64,000 bases of DNA from Entomobacter blattae (GCF_014672835.1 NZ_CP060244.1:1095001-1159000), one strand, 5' to 3'; shown: positions 10,203 through 20,273, numbered from the stretch's first letter. Numbers and translations: made by a program. The notes: generated by a model not told the origin, from the sequence alone.

Positions 10203-10304
10203 CATGGCTTTCATCCACCAGCTGGCGGTTATTCCATAGCTTGCCAGTTGGTAGAGCCACAGACAAACTATACACAGGCAAACCATACATAGACAAACGG
10301 CATA

Positions 10305-10412
10305 CAGGCAACCTGATTAACATCATAAAACCTAAATAAAAGCCGACTAATGGTGGACTTCTTCCCTGCCCCTGTTGGCCCCACAATGGCCACGCGTGCA
10401 CCAAGGGGGGCA
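10305..10412 (-). pseudogene. Fragment of an Atm1/MsbA-type ABC exporter ATPase
   Basis: Read on the minus strand this short stretch gives ARVAIVGPTGAGKKSTISRL followed by LFRFYDVN, the Walker A region of an Atm1-type ABC exporter with an extra Lys inside the P-loop (GAGKKST instead of GAGKST). The frame is lost on both sides. It is a non-functional gene scrap. The extra codon argues for decay rather than for part of a live gene. Confidence 0.75.
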
Positions 10413-11141
10413 GGGGGGCACAGAGAAAGCTTATATGCTCTTTAAAAATCATCCTCTCGGGCTGATACCCAAACCAGACTGACTTAAAACGGTATAGGTG
10501 TTGCGTGGGTCTTTCTCACAAAGCTTATGGTTTGTTTGGTTTTTTACGTGTTATAAGTTTTCAGTGGGGTTTACCTGAGCTGAGCGAGTTTTTTAAGCCT
10601 TTGAGGCTTTTGAGGCCTTAAGCCTCAGTGTCTCTTTAAGGTTAAGACCGAGAGAGAGGGAGTGTATTCACGGCTTTCCCTCCCTAGGTGGCGGCCTTAA
10701 AGTGAGCATGGCGTGGAATAGAGTGAATATCAAAGACCGCTCCTAAATTTTAGTAAAACCCATCCCCTTCATTGCTTATTATTGCTTTTCCTTCCTTATT
10801 AGGGATCTGGCTGGGGATCTCCTGACCCAGAATTTGCACTCTTTTTAGGGATTTTTTCACGATTTTTCCTCTTTTAGGTTTTTCTCTTCAGGCTTTCCTC
10901 TTTAGGGGGGGAATAATTTCTAGAGGTTTAAGCCTCTTACTGTAAGAGGAGTGGCCTTATGGTAAGAAATTCGGGTATTTTTTACCTCTCTCATCAAAGC
11001 AAGAGGAGCATTTGATCAGGAGGGGTAAAAACCCAGCCAAACCATATTGCTCTTTTGTATACCTATCTTCCTTCTGTATGCCTGTCTTTTTCATATGAGC
11101 CTTAAAGAAAGCTTCCATTTTTAACCATTTCCATTATTTTG
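10413..11141. other. Gap without recognisable gene
   Basis: About 0.7 kb with no convincing gene in either strand. The DNA contains short T/C-rich, mutually similar words (ttttag, ctttcctc), as in other degenerate gaps of this window. Confidence 0.5.
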
Positions 11142-11211
11142 CCGGGCCGCGCTTGAGTGGCACTGCGATTGAGCCAAAAATCTGAGAAAATCCTTTGGGA
11201 ACTGCCTCTTG
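11142..11211 (+). pseudogene. Partial copy of ettA (70 bp)
   Basis: This stretch matches bases 14372-14442 of the intact ettA gene in this window at about 90 percent, with one deleted base and several substitutions by eye. It starts and stops abruptly inside the source gene (the inter-domain linker up to the second ABC domain). It is a short internal copy, not a remnant of a second full gene. Confidence 0.8.
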
Positions 11212-11237
11212 TAGCGGTGTGTTCATGCTACCAAAAG

Positions 11238-11465
11238 CCTTCGCGCCTTCCCTTCGTGAACGGTAATGGAGGCATCATAAATGGTTTTTAATCCCCCCGG
11301 TGCCGGAATCAATCATGACCCCGGTAGCGCAGCACTCCTCTTCTGTTTGGGACTTCCAACCAGAATCTTCCACGGCTTCTTCTGCAGCGATCCATTTTTT
11401 TCTGGTCTTTAACGGGAATCCATTCAGTTCGTGATGGAACAATAGCCTTCACCACAGCACAAAAT
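11238..11465 (-). pseudogene. Fragment of fabF (3-oxoacyl-ACP synthase II)
   Basis: On the minus strand three frames join to give a FabF-like series: PSRTEWIPVKDQKKMDR, then AAEEAVEDSGWKSQTEEE plus CCATGVMIDSGTGGIK, then KTIYDASITVHEGKARR. This equals the region after the N-terminus of ketosynthase II. One small deletion and one frameshift separate the pieces, so no functional protein can be made. It directly abuts the ettA copy. Confidence 0.8.
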
Positions 11466-11639
11466 ATTATTTCCTCCTTAAGGATTCCTTTCTCCATCCA
11501 TATTTTTAGAACACTCATGCGTAATCTTTATCTTGTCTTCATAACATGATCGTTGTCGTTGCTGTATTGGCCATTGACCGTATTCTTCTTAACCCGCTCA
11601 TGACATGGCCAGCTCTGGTCTTATGACGAGAAGGGCAAA

Positions 11640-11945
11640 CCAAAAACATCACAGGCGGCTATCCAACGACCTGGCTGCTCAATCCACCCAGGCATATGAA
11701 CCCGACCTTGAAGTTTTCGTTGTTCAACCATCGCCTCTAAAGTGATTCGCTCTAGCCCGTCTCCAGCAATCATCACATGCAGGTTAGGGCATAAATACGG
11801 CATGTAAAAGAACATCAAATGCTTTGTTTGTATGGAACCTCCCCAAGGCCAATACAAAAGGAACACCCAAAGGTAAAAAGGGCGGTCTTTCACCATGAGA
11901 AGTAGCCGCATCAACAAAATTGGGTAAGTAAAATTGGATAAGGAA
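11640..11945 (-). pseudogene. Decayed GT4 glycosyltransferase C-domain
   Basis: Minus-strand frames give YLPNFVDAATSHGERPPFLP and VLALGRFHTNK, then after a frameshift LHVMIAGDGLERITLEAMVE and VHMPGWIEQPGRWIAACDVF. These are typical of the nucleotide-sugar domain of GT4 glycosyltransferases. N-domain and C-terminus are missing. Confidence 0.8.
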
Positions 11946-11989
11946 TGCCCATTCTTGCAGGCCAGTTTTAGTGTAGATGCCTTTTTTCT

Positions 11990-12386
11990 ATGCTTGTTTT
12001 TAGGCACTCTGGGGGCACGTTATAGGGATGTCTCTCCCATGATTGCCAGTATCCTCCCAATCCTTTTCTTTATGACCCCGATGATATGGAAACCTGATCT
12101 CATCTATCTTGGGCGACAATATATGCTTCTCAACCCGTTTTTCCCGCTGATAGAAATTATGCGCGCACCTCTTATGGGAGAAATTCCGCGCCTTTCCATT
12201 TGGGTATTTGCTATAGGATATAGCGTAATTATATGGCTGGCAGGTTTCTTTGTATTGACAAAGGTCCGGGCACGACCTGTGAGTTTGCGGGCGGCATTTC
12301 GTATTTCAGAGGAAAGGGGTGCCCTTACCGGGCAGGTTGAACACCCCTTGCAGAGGAACAAGCCTTTCTTGGAGAGCCTTTTATGA
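11990..12386 (+). pseudogene. C-terminal remnant of an ABC-2 polysaccharide export permease (Wzm type)
   Basis: An open frame encodes LGTLGARYRDVSPMIASILP, FFMTPMIWKPDLI and LLNPFFPLIEIMRAPLMGE, characteristic of the last transmembrane helices of ABC-2 permeases that export O-antigen or capsule. The N-terminal half is absent and the tail after the last helix looks unlike the family. Together with the adjacent glycosyltransferase remnant it may mark a lost polysaccharide locus. Confidence 0.75.
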
Positions 12387-12460
12387 GGCTTTTGTAAGCC
12401 TAATATAAAGTCTTAATTAAAGTCTGGGGAGGAGTTTTCCTCGCGCGAATAGGTTTTTTA

Positions 12461-12985
12461 TTATTTGGTAAAGGCTGCAGCAGACTCCATAATAACCTTT
12501 TTGGCGTCATCCAAGGTGCCCCACCCTGTAATTTTTACCCATTTGCCGGGTTCGAGGTCTTTATAGTGGGTGAAAAAATGTTCAATGCTGTTTTTGGTCA
12601 GCTCTGGTAAATCGGCAATGGTTTGAATGGTGGAGAATAAAGAGGTAATTTTGGTGTGGGGGACGCAAATAATTTTTTCATCCTGACCGCCTTCATCTTC
12701 CATTTTCAAGACCCCAATGGGGCGAGCGCGAATGACAGAGCCAGGAAAGACATTATTGGGCACTAACACCAGGGCATCGGCTGGGTCACCATCGGCAGCC
12801 AGGGTTTGGGGAATAAATCCATAAGCCGTAGGGTAAGACATGGGGGTAAACAAGAATCGGTCAACAAAAACGGCACCACTTGCTTTATCCACCTCGTATT
12901 TAACAGAAGACCCCTGGGGAATTTCGATCACCACATTCAAATCATCAGGCAGGTTTTCTCCCGCAGGGATTTTGGAAATATCCAT
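12461..12985 (-). CDS. ppa: Inorganic pyrophosphatase, 174 aa
   Basis: Soluble family I pyrophosphatase that hydrolyses pyrophosphate to phosphate in the cytosol. Length is normal and the metal-binding signature is seen in DGDPADALVLVP, with EIPQGSSVKYEVDK near the N-terminus and FFTHYKDLEPGKWVK near the C-terminus. An AGGAGA ribosome site precedes the ATG. There is no low-complexity insertion, unlike many neighbours. It is a single gene, divergent from the tRNA and ettA to its right. Confidence 0.97.
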   Translation of the reverse strand: MDISKIPAGENLPDDLNVVIEIPQGSSVKYEVDKASGAVFVDRFLFTPMSYPTAYGFIPQTLAADGDPADALVLVPNNVFPGSVIRARPIGVLKMEDEGGQDEKIICVPHTKITSLFSTIQTIADLPELTKNSIEHFFTHYKDLEPGKWVKITGWGTLDDAKKVIMESAAAFTK

Positions 12986-13135
12986 AAAGTTATTCTCCTT
13001 TGAAATTTTTTAATCATATAATGCAAACAGGTGCTTGCCAAGAACGCAAAGAAAAACTAAACATGCACTCAGGCAAAACATATTTGCTTGCATGCCTCAT
13101 TTGCATAAAATGGTAAAGAGCAGAGTTCTTCTTAT

Positions 13136-13209
13136 GCGCCTGTAGCTCAACTGGTTAGAGCGGGCCGCTCATAACGGCTAGGTTGCGGGTTCAAGTCCTG
13201 CCGGGCGCA
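13136..13209 (+). tRNA. tRNA with CAT anticodon (Ile2 or elongator Met)
   Basis: A full cloverleaf can be folded: acceptor GCGCCTG/CGGGCGC, D-arm GCTC...GAGC, anticodon stem GGCCG/CGGCT with loop CTCATAA, and T-arm GCGGG TTCAAGT CCTGC. The anticodon is CAT. The absence of a C1-A72 mismatch and of the three G-C pairs excludes initiator tRNA. Elongator Met and lysidine-modified Ile2 cannot be separated safely by eye. The CCA end is not encoded. Confidence 0.93.
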
Positions 13210-13416
13210 TATCTTACTCTTGAATGCCTAACTTCCATCACAGCCTTGTAACAATGATCTTTTCAGGTGAACAGCCCCGTTTTGGAATATGACCCCCCCC
13301 AATGATAAAACCCTTAGTGTGATAAAACAATGAGTGTGATAAAACCCTCACGATCATAAACCTTCACGCTTATTAAGCCTTACTCTAAAAAAGCCTTTAC
13401 CTTTAGGAGAACCCCT

Positions 13417-15096
13417 ATGGCCAGTTATCAATATGTTTACGTTATGAAAGATCTGACCAAGGCTTATCCTGGCGGGCGTGAGGTTTTTAAGGGTATTACC
13501 CTTTCCTTTATGCCAGGGGCCAAAATTGGGGTTCTGGGGGTGAATGGGGCTGGTAAGTCCACCTTACTGCGGATTATGGCGGGAAAGGAGAAGGAGTATG
13601 GCGGCGAGGCCTGGGCTGCAGAAGGGGTAAGGGTTGGTTATCTGGAGCAGGAACCCCAGCTGGATCCTACAAAAACAGTGGGCGAGAATGTGGCGATGGG
13701 GTTTGGCTCTCTCAAGGCTGCGGTTGATCGGTTTAACGAGATTTCCCTGCAATTTGCCGAGCCAATGGAGGAGGATGAGATGACAGCCCTGCTGGCCGAG
13801 CAGGCTGAGCTGCAAGAGAAAATCGATGCGGGGGATGGCTGGGAGCTTGACCGTAAAATAGAAATTGCCCTCGATGCCCTACGTTGCCCCCCAGCTGATT
13901 CCTCCATTGAGCATCTTTCTGGGGGGGAGAGGCGCCGCGTGGCCCTGTGCCGATTGCTGCTTGAAAAGCCCGATCTGTTATTGCTGGATGAGCCTACCAA
14001 CCATTTGGATGCTGAAAGTGTGGCCTGGCTGGAGCGTACTTTACGGGATTATGAAGGCACCGTGATTGTGATTACCCATGATCGCTACTTCCTTGATAAC
14101 ATTACCAACTGGATTTTGGAGATTGAGCGCGGGCGGGGCTATCCGTTTGAAGGGAATTACTCATCCTGGCTGGTGCAGAAAAGAAAGCGCCTTGCCCAGG
14201 AGGAAAAAGAGGAAAGTGCGCGTCAGCGTGCCCTGGCTGCTGAGCAGGAGTGGATTTCCTCTAGCCCCAAGGCCCGCCAAGCCAAAAGCAAGGCCCGTAT
14301 CACTCGTTATGAAGATTTGCTGGCTCAAAGCCAGGAGCGTGTTTCCGGTGTGGCAGAAATTGTTATCCCCCCCGGGCCGCGCTTGGGTGGCACTGTGATT
14401 GAGGCCAAAAATCTGAGCAAATCCTTTGGCGATCGCCTCTTGATTGATGATCTGAGCTTTAAATTGCCCCCAGGGGGTATTGTGGGGGTTATTGGGCCTA
14501 ACGGGGCGGGGAAATCCACCTTATTTAAGATGATTACCGGAGCACAAAAGCCCGATTCTGGCAGCCTGACCATCGGTGAAACAGTCGCTTTGGGGTATGT
14601 CGATCAATCCCGTGATGATCTGGATGGGAGCAAAACCGTATGGGAAGAAATTTCTGGTGGTACCGATGTGATCTATCAGGGCAAGCGGACCATTCCTTCG
14701 CGGGCCTACGTGGGGGCCTTTAACTTTAAAGGGGCTGACCAACAGAAAAAGGTAGGAATTCTTTCTGGTGGGGAGCGTAACCGTGTGCATCTGGCCAAAA
14801 TGCTTAAAAAGGAAAGTAACGTTATTCTTCTTGATGAGCCAACAAACGATCTGGATGTCGATACCTTGCGCGCCTTGGAAGAAGCCCTCGAGGAATTTGC
14901 CGGTTGTGCTGTGGTGATTACCCATGATCGCTGGTTTTTAGACCGCTTGGCGACCCATATCCTGGCCTTTGAAGGCGATAGCCATGTGGAATGGTTTGAA
15001 GGAAACTTTGCCGACTATGAGGAAGATAAGCGCCGCCGCCTGGGCCCCGATGCCACAGAGCCCAGCCGTATTAAATATCGCCCTCTAGCGCGTTAA
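13417..15096 (+). CDS. ettA: EttA, energy-dependent translational throttle (ABC-F), 559 aa
   Basis: Cytosolic ABC-F ATPase that binds the ribosomal E site and gates early elongation according to energy charge. Two ABC domains in one chain: Walker A GVNGAGKSTLLR and GPNGAGKSTLFK, signatures LSGGERRRVAL and LSGGERNRVHL, Walker B LLLLDEPTNHLD and VILLDEPTNDLD. The charged inter-domain linker and a short arm in domain 1 fit EttA, and length is normal. A clear AGGAG site lies before the ATG. A 70-bp piece of this gene is copied at 11142-11211. Confidence 0.96.
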   Translation: MASYQYVYVMKDLTKAYPGGREVFKGITLSFMPGAKIGVLGVNGAGKSTLLRIMAGKEKEYGGEAWAAEGVRVGYLEQEPQLDPTKTVGENVAMGFGSLKAAVDRFNEISLQFAEPMEEDEMTALLAEQAELQEKIDAGDGWELDRKIEIALDALRCPPADSSIEHLSGGERRRVALCRLLLEKPDLLLLDEPTNHLDAESVAWLERTLRDYEGTVIVITHDRYFLDNITNWILEIERGRGYPFEGNYSSWLVQKRKRLAQEEKEESARQRALAAEQEWISSSPKARQAKSKARITRYEDLLAQSQERVSGVAEIVIPPGPRLGGTVIEAKNLSKSFGDRLLIDDLSFKLPPGGIVGVIGPNGAGKSTLFKMITGAQKPDSGSLTIGETVALGYVDQSRDDLDGSKTVWEEISGGTDVIYQGKRTIPSRAYVGAFNFKGADQQKKVGILSGGERNRVHLAKMLKKESNVILLDEPTNDLDVDTLRALEEALEEFAGCAVVITHDRWFLDRLATHILAFEGDSHVEWFEGNFADYEEDKRRRLGPDATEPSRIKYRPLAR

Positions 15097-15460
15097 GATT
15101 GGCACGTTAAAACTGGAACGTTAGGACTGGTAAGTTAAGAATAGCTCGTTAAAACTGGCCCGTTAAGATGGGCCGGTTGTAAGACGGAATGCTATTTTGG
15201 CCTAGTGGGGACCAAAACTGAGATAGTGAATAATGGCAAAGGCAAAGTTTGAGCAGAAACCCGCACAGTAATATTGGAGCGATTGGTTACGTTGATCACG
15301 TTGGTCACGTTGATCGTGGAAGACCCCCCTCATAGCAGCGATGACAAAAATTTTGGCTGAGGCTGGTGGGGCGTTCTTTACTGCCTATTCCGTTAAGATT
15401 GGTGCGTTAAGAATAGCGTGTTAAAACTGGTACGTTTTAAAACTGGTACGTTAAGATTGG
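15093..15460. repeat. Degenerate short tandem repeats (GTTAAAACTGG-like)
   Basis: Directly after the ettA stop codon a 12-18 bp unit resembling cGTTAAaACTGGcac recurs about seven times (15093-15180) and again, in three or four copies, at 15390-15460. Copies vary in length and sequence. One pair of units (15153-15161 with 15170-15178) forms a GC-rich inverted repeat that could act as a terminator, but without a T-tract. Confidence 0.7.
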
Positions 15461-16178
15461 GTATGTGCAGGCGTGGGTTGGGGGTCTCTTGGGCCTGTTT
15501 TGCTCAAAAAACATCTATCCTAAGGCCTGTTTCTAAGACACGTTAAGGGCCCAAGGCCAGTTAAGGGCTCAAGACAAGCTAAGGGGGCATTTCCTGAAGG
15601 GCTGGCTGTTAAAAGCCAGTACGGGATGGAGGTGAGAGGCATCTTTAGGGAGGTCTATTCCTTTTTCTGCCTTCTTGATGTGCTAGGGTCGTGAGAAAAG
15701 GGAAAAGCCTACAAAGTCTTGCCAAGGATTTTGGGTGCCCAAAAGTTTGGGGGGCTTAGGGTTTCTTGATGTCCAGAGGGCTTTTTGACGCCTATTTTTG
15801 ATGCTCAGGATTTTGGATATTCGGGGTTTTGGGCACAAGGTGAAAGGGTTTTAAAGGATCGCTGCGCCAGTTATGAAGAAGGTCTATCAGGCCTTCACTA
15901 TCAGGACCAGGGAACCAGGCTGGGAGGCTTCGATGGGGGAAGTAAAGATCGGCGGACTTGTTCTTAAAAGGGGTTAAGGAGCATAGTGAGAAGTTTGTTT
16001 CTCTCCGTGGCATTTTCGGTTAGTGATATTCGAAGCTCAAGAATATCCAGACTGCGGGATGTTCAAAGAGAGAAGGGGCTTGCTGTTTTTTTGTAGGGCC
16101 AATTTTTCCTAGATTCGGCCTTATAGGGAGAATTCTGAAAAGAGGCATTCAGGGCTATGGGGTATTTCAGGGCGTGGT
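15461..16178. other. Gap without recognisable gene
   Basis: Short words such as gttaagggcccaagg recur around 15540-15590. A minus-strand frame at about 15790-16010 (SLPAWFPGPDSEGLIDLLHN) looks protein-like and may be another gene scrap, but the source could not be recognised. Confidence 0.4.
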
Positions 16179-16715
16179 ATGGTGGGCTCTTCTTCATTAT
16201 ATTCCATTAAAACGGCAAGGCTTTTGCTTACGCCGGTTAACTGGCAGGATATGGCGCATATTAGCCAGCTCAAGGCTGATGCCGCTTCGTTCGGGCAAAT
16301 GCTTGGAGGGGTTAGAAACCGCCTTGAGGCCGAGCAGGATATGGCAGAGGATATTTCTTTTTGGGCCCAACATAAGGTGGGTATTTTTACCATTTGGCAA
16401 CAAGAGCAGTTTGTGGGCATAACAGGCCTGCACCAACGCCCCGATGGCCGCGGCATAGGCTTGCGTTTTGCCTTATGGGCCTGGGCGCGTGGCAAGGGTT
16501 ATGCGCGAGAGGCGGCTTCGGCTGCCTTATGGTTTGGCCATGGGCAGGGAATAGAGCGCATTGTAGCCGTTGCCCGTAAGGAAAATGTGGCCTCATGCAC
16601 AATTCTGGGCAGCATCGGTATGCAGCTTTGTAACTCTTTTGTAAGGGCTGGCCATATTATGCAAGTTTACGAAAGTGATCGCTCACAGGCAAAGCAAAAA
16701 ATTTTGTACCCCTAA
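16179..16715 (+). CDS. GNAT-family N-acetyltransferase, RimJ/RimL type, 178 aa
   Basis: The protein has the GNAT order: ARLLLTPVNWQDM at the start, GITGLHQRPDGRGIGLRFAL for the central strands, the acetyl-CoA pyrophosphate loop region in ARGKGYAREAASAALWFG, and IERIVAVARKENVAS before the last helix. Such enzymes acetylate ribosomal-protein or other amino groups, or small molecules. Substrate unknown. It stands alone between two degenerate gaps, and the start is the first good ATG of the frame. Confidence 0.8.
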   Translation: MVGSSSLYSIKTARLLLTPVNWQDMAHISQLKADAASFGQMLGGVRNRLEAEQDMAEDISFWAQHKVGIFTIWQQEQFVGITGLHQRPDGRGIGLRFALWAWARGKGYAREAASAALWFGHGQGIERIVAVARKENVASCTILGSIGMQLCNSFVRAGHIMQVYESDRSQAKQKILYP

Positions 16716-17309
16716 AAAGGGATTTATCAAGGGAGATTTACCAAGGGATCTCTCCCTGAGATATGTCCAGAAATAAGCATTGGGTCAGCATAACATCTAC
16801 GGCCTTTGTTACGGGCTTTGGCCTGCTGTTTAGGGTTGGTTGCTCAATAGTTTGTCGATTTGTTCCTTAAGGGAAATTTGTTAGAATAACGCCGCAGCCT
16901 GATCGTTTTTTGGGTTCTGGGAACAACAGCCAAGGTTATGAACATTCCAGATGAACCGTTTTATGGCGGCTATTATGGAGAGATTTGCTGGAATACAGGC
17001 CCCAGCCTGTCCTTTTTCAAGCGATTGGGGAGATAACTCCTCTTATAACACGGTTCGTAGGGAAAGACCTTCTCCAATTCTGTTCCTGTTCTGCCGGTTG
17101 GTATGGCTCGCCTGGTTGAGGTGCGAGGAGGGGTCTTACATCGTATTCGTTTTTCTGGTGAAGGAGTGGGAAACCCGTATCCTATTGGTTGTTGCCTATG
17201 GGGGATTGTGTATGGATGGCCAGACGTTGAATGGTCCAGAATAGGTACAGAGCGGGTACAGAACGGGCAATATAGGCCATGCTGCGGGTATCAAAATAGC
17301 TTTTCCCCC
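16716..17309. other. Gap without recognisable gene
   Basis: About 0.6 kb with no frame that could be matched to a family. It leads into the ferredoxin-NADP reductase fragment and may hold an unrecognised, more decayed part of it. Confidence 0.4.
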
Positions 17310-17590
17310 CAACATACGTTCATACTGGATGGCAATAAAAAACAACTGGCTGCTGATTATCTGTTGGCTTTTGATTTAGGACCTATTGCTAAATGGGGGT
17401 TGGAGTGTACAGCCACTCATATCCCTGTAACCCCAAGCTCGTGTGAAACCACTCACCTGAGTATATACGCCATTGGGGATGTTGCAACCTATCCGAGAAA
17501 AAATAAAGCTGATCTTGCAAGGTTTTGGCGAGGCTGCTATGGCAGCACATACCATTTATCCGCGTGTGTTCCTCAATATGGCCCTAAACT
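17310..17590 (+). pseudogene. C-terminal fragment of ferredoxin/flavodoxin-NADP reductase (TrxR-like FNR)
   Basis: The frame reads DGNKKQLAADYLLAF, then DLGPIAKWGLE, STY-type decay, then TTHLSIYAIGDVATYP, matching the FAD-binding GDxxxYPGK region of TrxR-like ferredoxin-NADP reductases. After a frameshift it continues as QGFGEAAMAAHTIYPRVF and LNMAL. The conserved FFGLSP motif is deleted. The fragment ends where the oppositely oriented tolB fragment begins. Confidence 0.8.
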
Positions 17591-17800
17591 ATCACCAATC
17601 ATATGGGCAATGAGGCGCCAATGAGCCTGGTCAGTAGAAAAAGCTGTACCCTGGAATTTGCTGCCTTGTTAACATATCCCATAACCGAAATTCTATCTTG
17701 GAGCCTCCACCAGTAGCAGAACCGGTCACTAAGGCCATGGCGCCCATTATTTTGTAGGATTCGAAATCTGGAATAGCCCCCACCGGAAATAGGCCATAAG
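17588..17800 (-). pseudogene. Fragment of tolB N-terminal domain
   Basis: Minus strand gives DFESYKIMGAMALVTGSATG plus GGSKIEFRLWDMLTRQQ and, after a one-base shift, QGTAFSTDQAHWRLIAHMIG. This is the N-terminal domain of the Tol-Pal protein TolB (alphaproteobacterial type). Signal peptide and beta-propeller are missing. The junction with the ferredoxin-NADP reductase fragment lies within a few bases of 17590. Confidence 0.8.
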
Positions 17801-18431
17801 GAATGCAGGTATTCTGTTAGTCTCAAGAGAGCTTTTTCTTTCATGATGGGTGCGTTCACGATGGGATCAATGCGAAACCTGCTTCAGACGAGTATTTTCT
17901 ACCAGGGCAAGCCAGTGGGAAAGAGTCAGTGTGGTTGGCTATTTCTGGAAGCGGCGTACTTTCCTCTGGGGGAGAGAAAATCTGCTCAGCAAGGAGGTAT
18001 AGCCTGTAGAATTCCAATTGCAGGCTGTTTTATCGCAGGTTGCTTTACTGGCAAAGATCATGGGAACCGACGTTATAGAAAGAGTGAGTTGCGCGGTGAA
18101 TTATCCAGAAGAGCAGGAGGTAGAGAAGAGTGGTGGCGCGCAATAGGGCCTGTGAGAATAACCTATGAGAATCCTCATTGAATTGGTCGATATTGCCAAA
18201 AATATTGCCCCAAATATTACAGCAGATAGAGCAGAAGCATTGACCTGCAAGCAAAATCACTTACGAAACCATCCAGCATCATCATCCAAGGGGATATTTA
18301 AAAGCAACAGCCCATGACCTTGCCATACTCTATGACCCCAAATAGCTCAACCTTCCTGTAAAATGAGCCCTTGGCCCTCCTCTCTGTTTCTTCTGGATAT
18401 CTTTTTCTCGACAGGGGATTAGAGGCTCTGA
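17801..18431. other. Gap without recognisable gene
   Basis: About 0.6 kb before the CRISPR leader. A plus-strand stretch near 18165-18235 (ILIELVDIAKNIAPNITADR) looks coding but was not recognised. Otherwise nothing is seen. Confidence 0.4.
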
Positions 18432-18502
18432 TAGAGTGTATTTTTATTGGTAGATTCTTTGACAGTAAAATAATGATGCCAAATCAATAACTTACACGAA
18501 GA
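18432..18502 (+). promoter_or_regulatory. Putative CRISPR leader
   Basis: The ~70 bp before the first repeat are AT-rich and contain ATTGGTAGATT, similar to the motif in enterobacterial type I-E leaders. The degenerate terminal repeat is at the other end of the array, which also places the leader and the array promoter here, with transcription to the right. Confidence 0.6.
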
Positions 18503-19812
18503 GTGTTCCCCGCACACGCGGGGATGAACCGAAAATTTATTAGATTTGTATAACAAGGAAGCAGTGTTCCCCGCACACGCGGGGATGAACCGCTTTTGTA
18601 AGCGGCCTAATCCTATCCAAAAGGGTGTTCCCCGCACACGCGGGGATGAACCGGGTGACAAATAAATCCAAAGAGGTCGCCAGATGTGTTCCCCGCACAC
18701 GCGGGGATGAACCGCTGACAGTGGAAGAAGAGTTAACAGGTGCAGGGTGTTCCCCGCACACGCGGGGATGAACCGGGGATACTGTAGACATAAACCCTGA
18801 GCTCAACGTGTTCCCCGCACACGCGGGGATGAACCGGTATCAAAATCTGTTCGGCTAGCCATTACTGCGTGTTCCCCGCACACGCGGGGATGAACCGGGT
18901 TAGCATCACCGCCTCCTCTCACGTATGGCGTGTTCCCCGCACACGCGGGGATGAACCGTTTTTTCTGCCCCTCCGGGATTTCCACCGTGAGTGTTCCCCG
19001 CACACGCGGGGATGAACCGAAGAAATCTTAAGTACAATAGCTATAGCTAAAGTGTTCCCCGCACACGCGGGGATGAACCGGTTTCTGCCTCACGTAACAA
19101 TGCCCTGTCCTGGTGTTCCCCGCACACGCGGGGATGAACCGCTGCGGTAGTAGGTAGGAGCGCCCAAAAATCCGTGTTCCCCGCACACGCGGGGATGAAC
19201 CGTGTCCAGGCGTTGAGCAGGTTGTATAAATCCTGTGTTCCCCGCACACGCGGGGATGAACCGGGTAAAATAGTCAGGGTGACCTATGATGGGGAGTGTT
19301 CCCCGCACACGCGGGGATGAACCGACCTAATCATTATTATCCGTCCTTGCCCCACTGTGTTCCCCGCACACGCGGGGATGAACCGGTTCGCAAGGATGCA
19401 GCCGCTGCGTGGGAGCCGTGTTCCCCGCACACGCGGGGATGAACCGAGGTAATGTTTGATCTGATGCTAGATTGTGGCGTGTTCCCCGCACACGCGGGGA
19501 TGAACCGACGACCCCTGGTGGAGCACACACTACCCGCCGGTGTTCCCCGCACACGCGGGGATGAACCGCAGCTTATCTGGCCCATTATGTTCACTCCCAA
19601 GTGTTCCCCGCACACGCGGGGATGAACCGCCCAAACGGGTGTAAAATCTGCTGTTACAAACGTGTTCCCCGCACACGCGGGGATGAACCGGACGCCGAAG
19701 AACCACCCACCACCAAAACCGTGTGTTCCCCGCACACGCGGGGATGAACCAACGAGACAGTAAATCCACCCGAAATATCGGCCGTGTTCCCCGCACACGC
19801 GGGGATGAATTT
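18503..19812 (+). CRISPR. Type I-E style CRISPR array, 22 repeats, 21 spacers
   Basis: A 29-bp repeat (starts GTGTTCCCCGC, ends GCGGGGATGAACCG, with inner hairpin CCCCGC/GCGGGG) recurs every 61 bp exactly, from 18503 to 19784. All spacers are 32 bp and different. The first 20 repeats are identical by eye, the 21st has one changed last base, and the 22nd (19784) is altered at its 3' end, as expected for the leader-distal terminal repeat. The 3' ATGAACCG would give the 8-nt crRNA handle of Cas6e. No cas genes lie in the window, so the effector must be elsewhere. Apparent proteins in the array (HPRVCGEH-like repeats) are artefacts. Confidence 0.98.
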
Positions 19813-20273
19813 TTTATGCTATTGTTTGGTGAGTTTCAGAGAGGAGAATAAGGGGAAATTTTCTGAGTGGTATAACGCTTCCATCCAACCCTGGGGACGG
19901 ACTCTGGGGAGGCAAAAAAGCACTTCTCTTATTGTTGGGTTGGTATCAGATTCAAAGTTGGGTTGGCTTCTGGTTTAAAAAAGGAGCCAATCGGACAGGT
20001 TGCCCCCTTATAGGAGATGATGCGGGCTATAGAAGAGATATTTTTTATATGAAGTCTATAAAGGGAAGGGCTTTAAGGAAAACAGCACTGGTTTCTTGGG
20101 TTTTGTTAATTGACCGTGTTGTTCATTGAGGAGGTTCTTTAGGGGGTTTATGTCTACAATTTTGGTAGAAGCCAAAGCTTAACACCATGGTGGCCATAGC
20201 GGTATAGAGCACGGCAGGGGCGTAAGCTTAGCCTTCCTCTATGGGGATAGGTGAGTGTTCCGGAAGATCAGCC
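19813..20273. other. Gap without recognisable gene
   Basis: About 460 bp between the array end and the terminator at 20274. Open frames exist but look non-coding and match no family I recognise. Confidence 0.45.

Noticed and set aside
10203-12386. A degraded transposon or prophage
   Set aside because: No transposase, integrase or terminal inverted repeats were found; the pieces are from core metabolic and envelope genes.
18419-19798. Several minus-strand proteins with repeated SSPRVRGT, HPRVCGEH and FIPACAGNT words
   Set aside because: They are translations of the CRISPR repeat in three frames, not genes.
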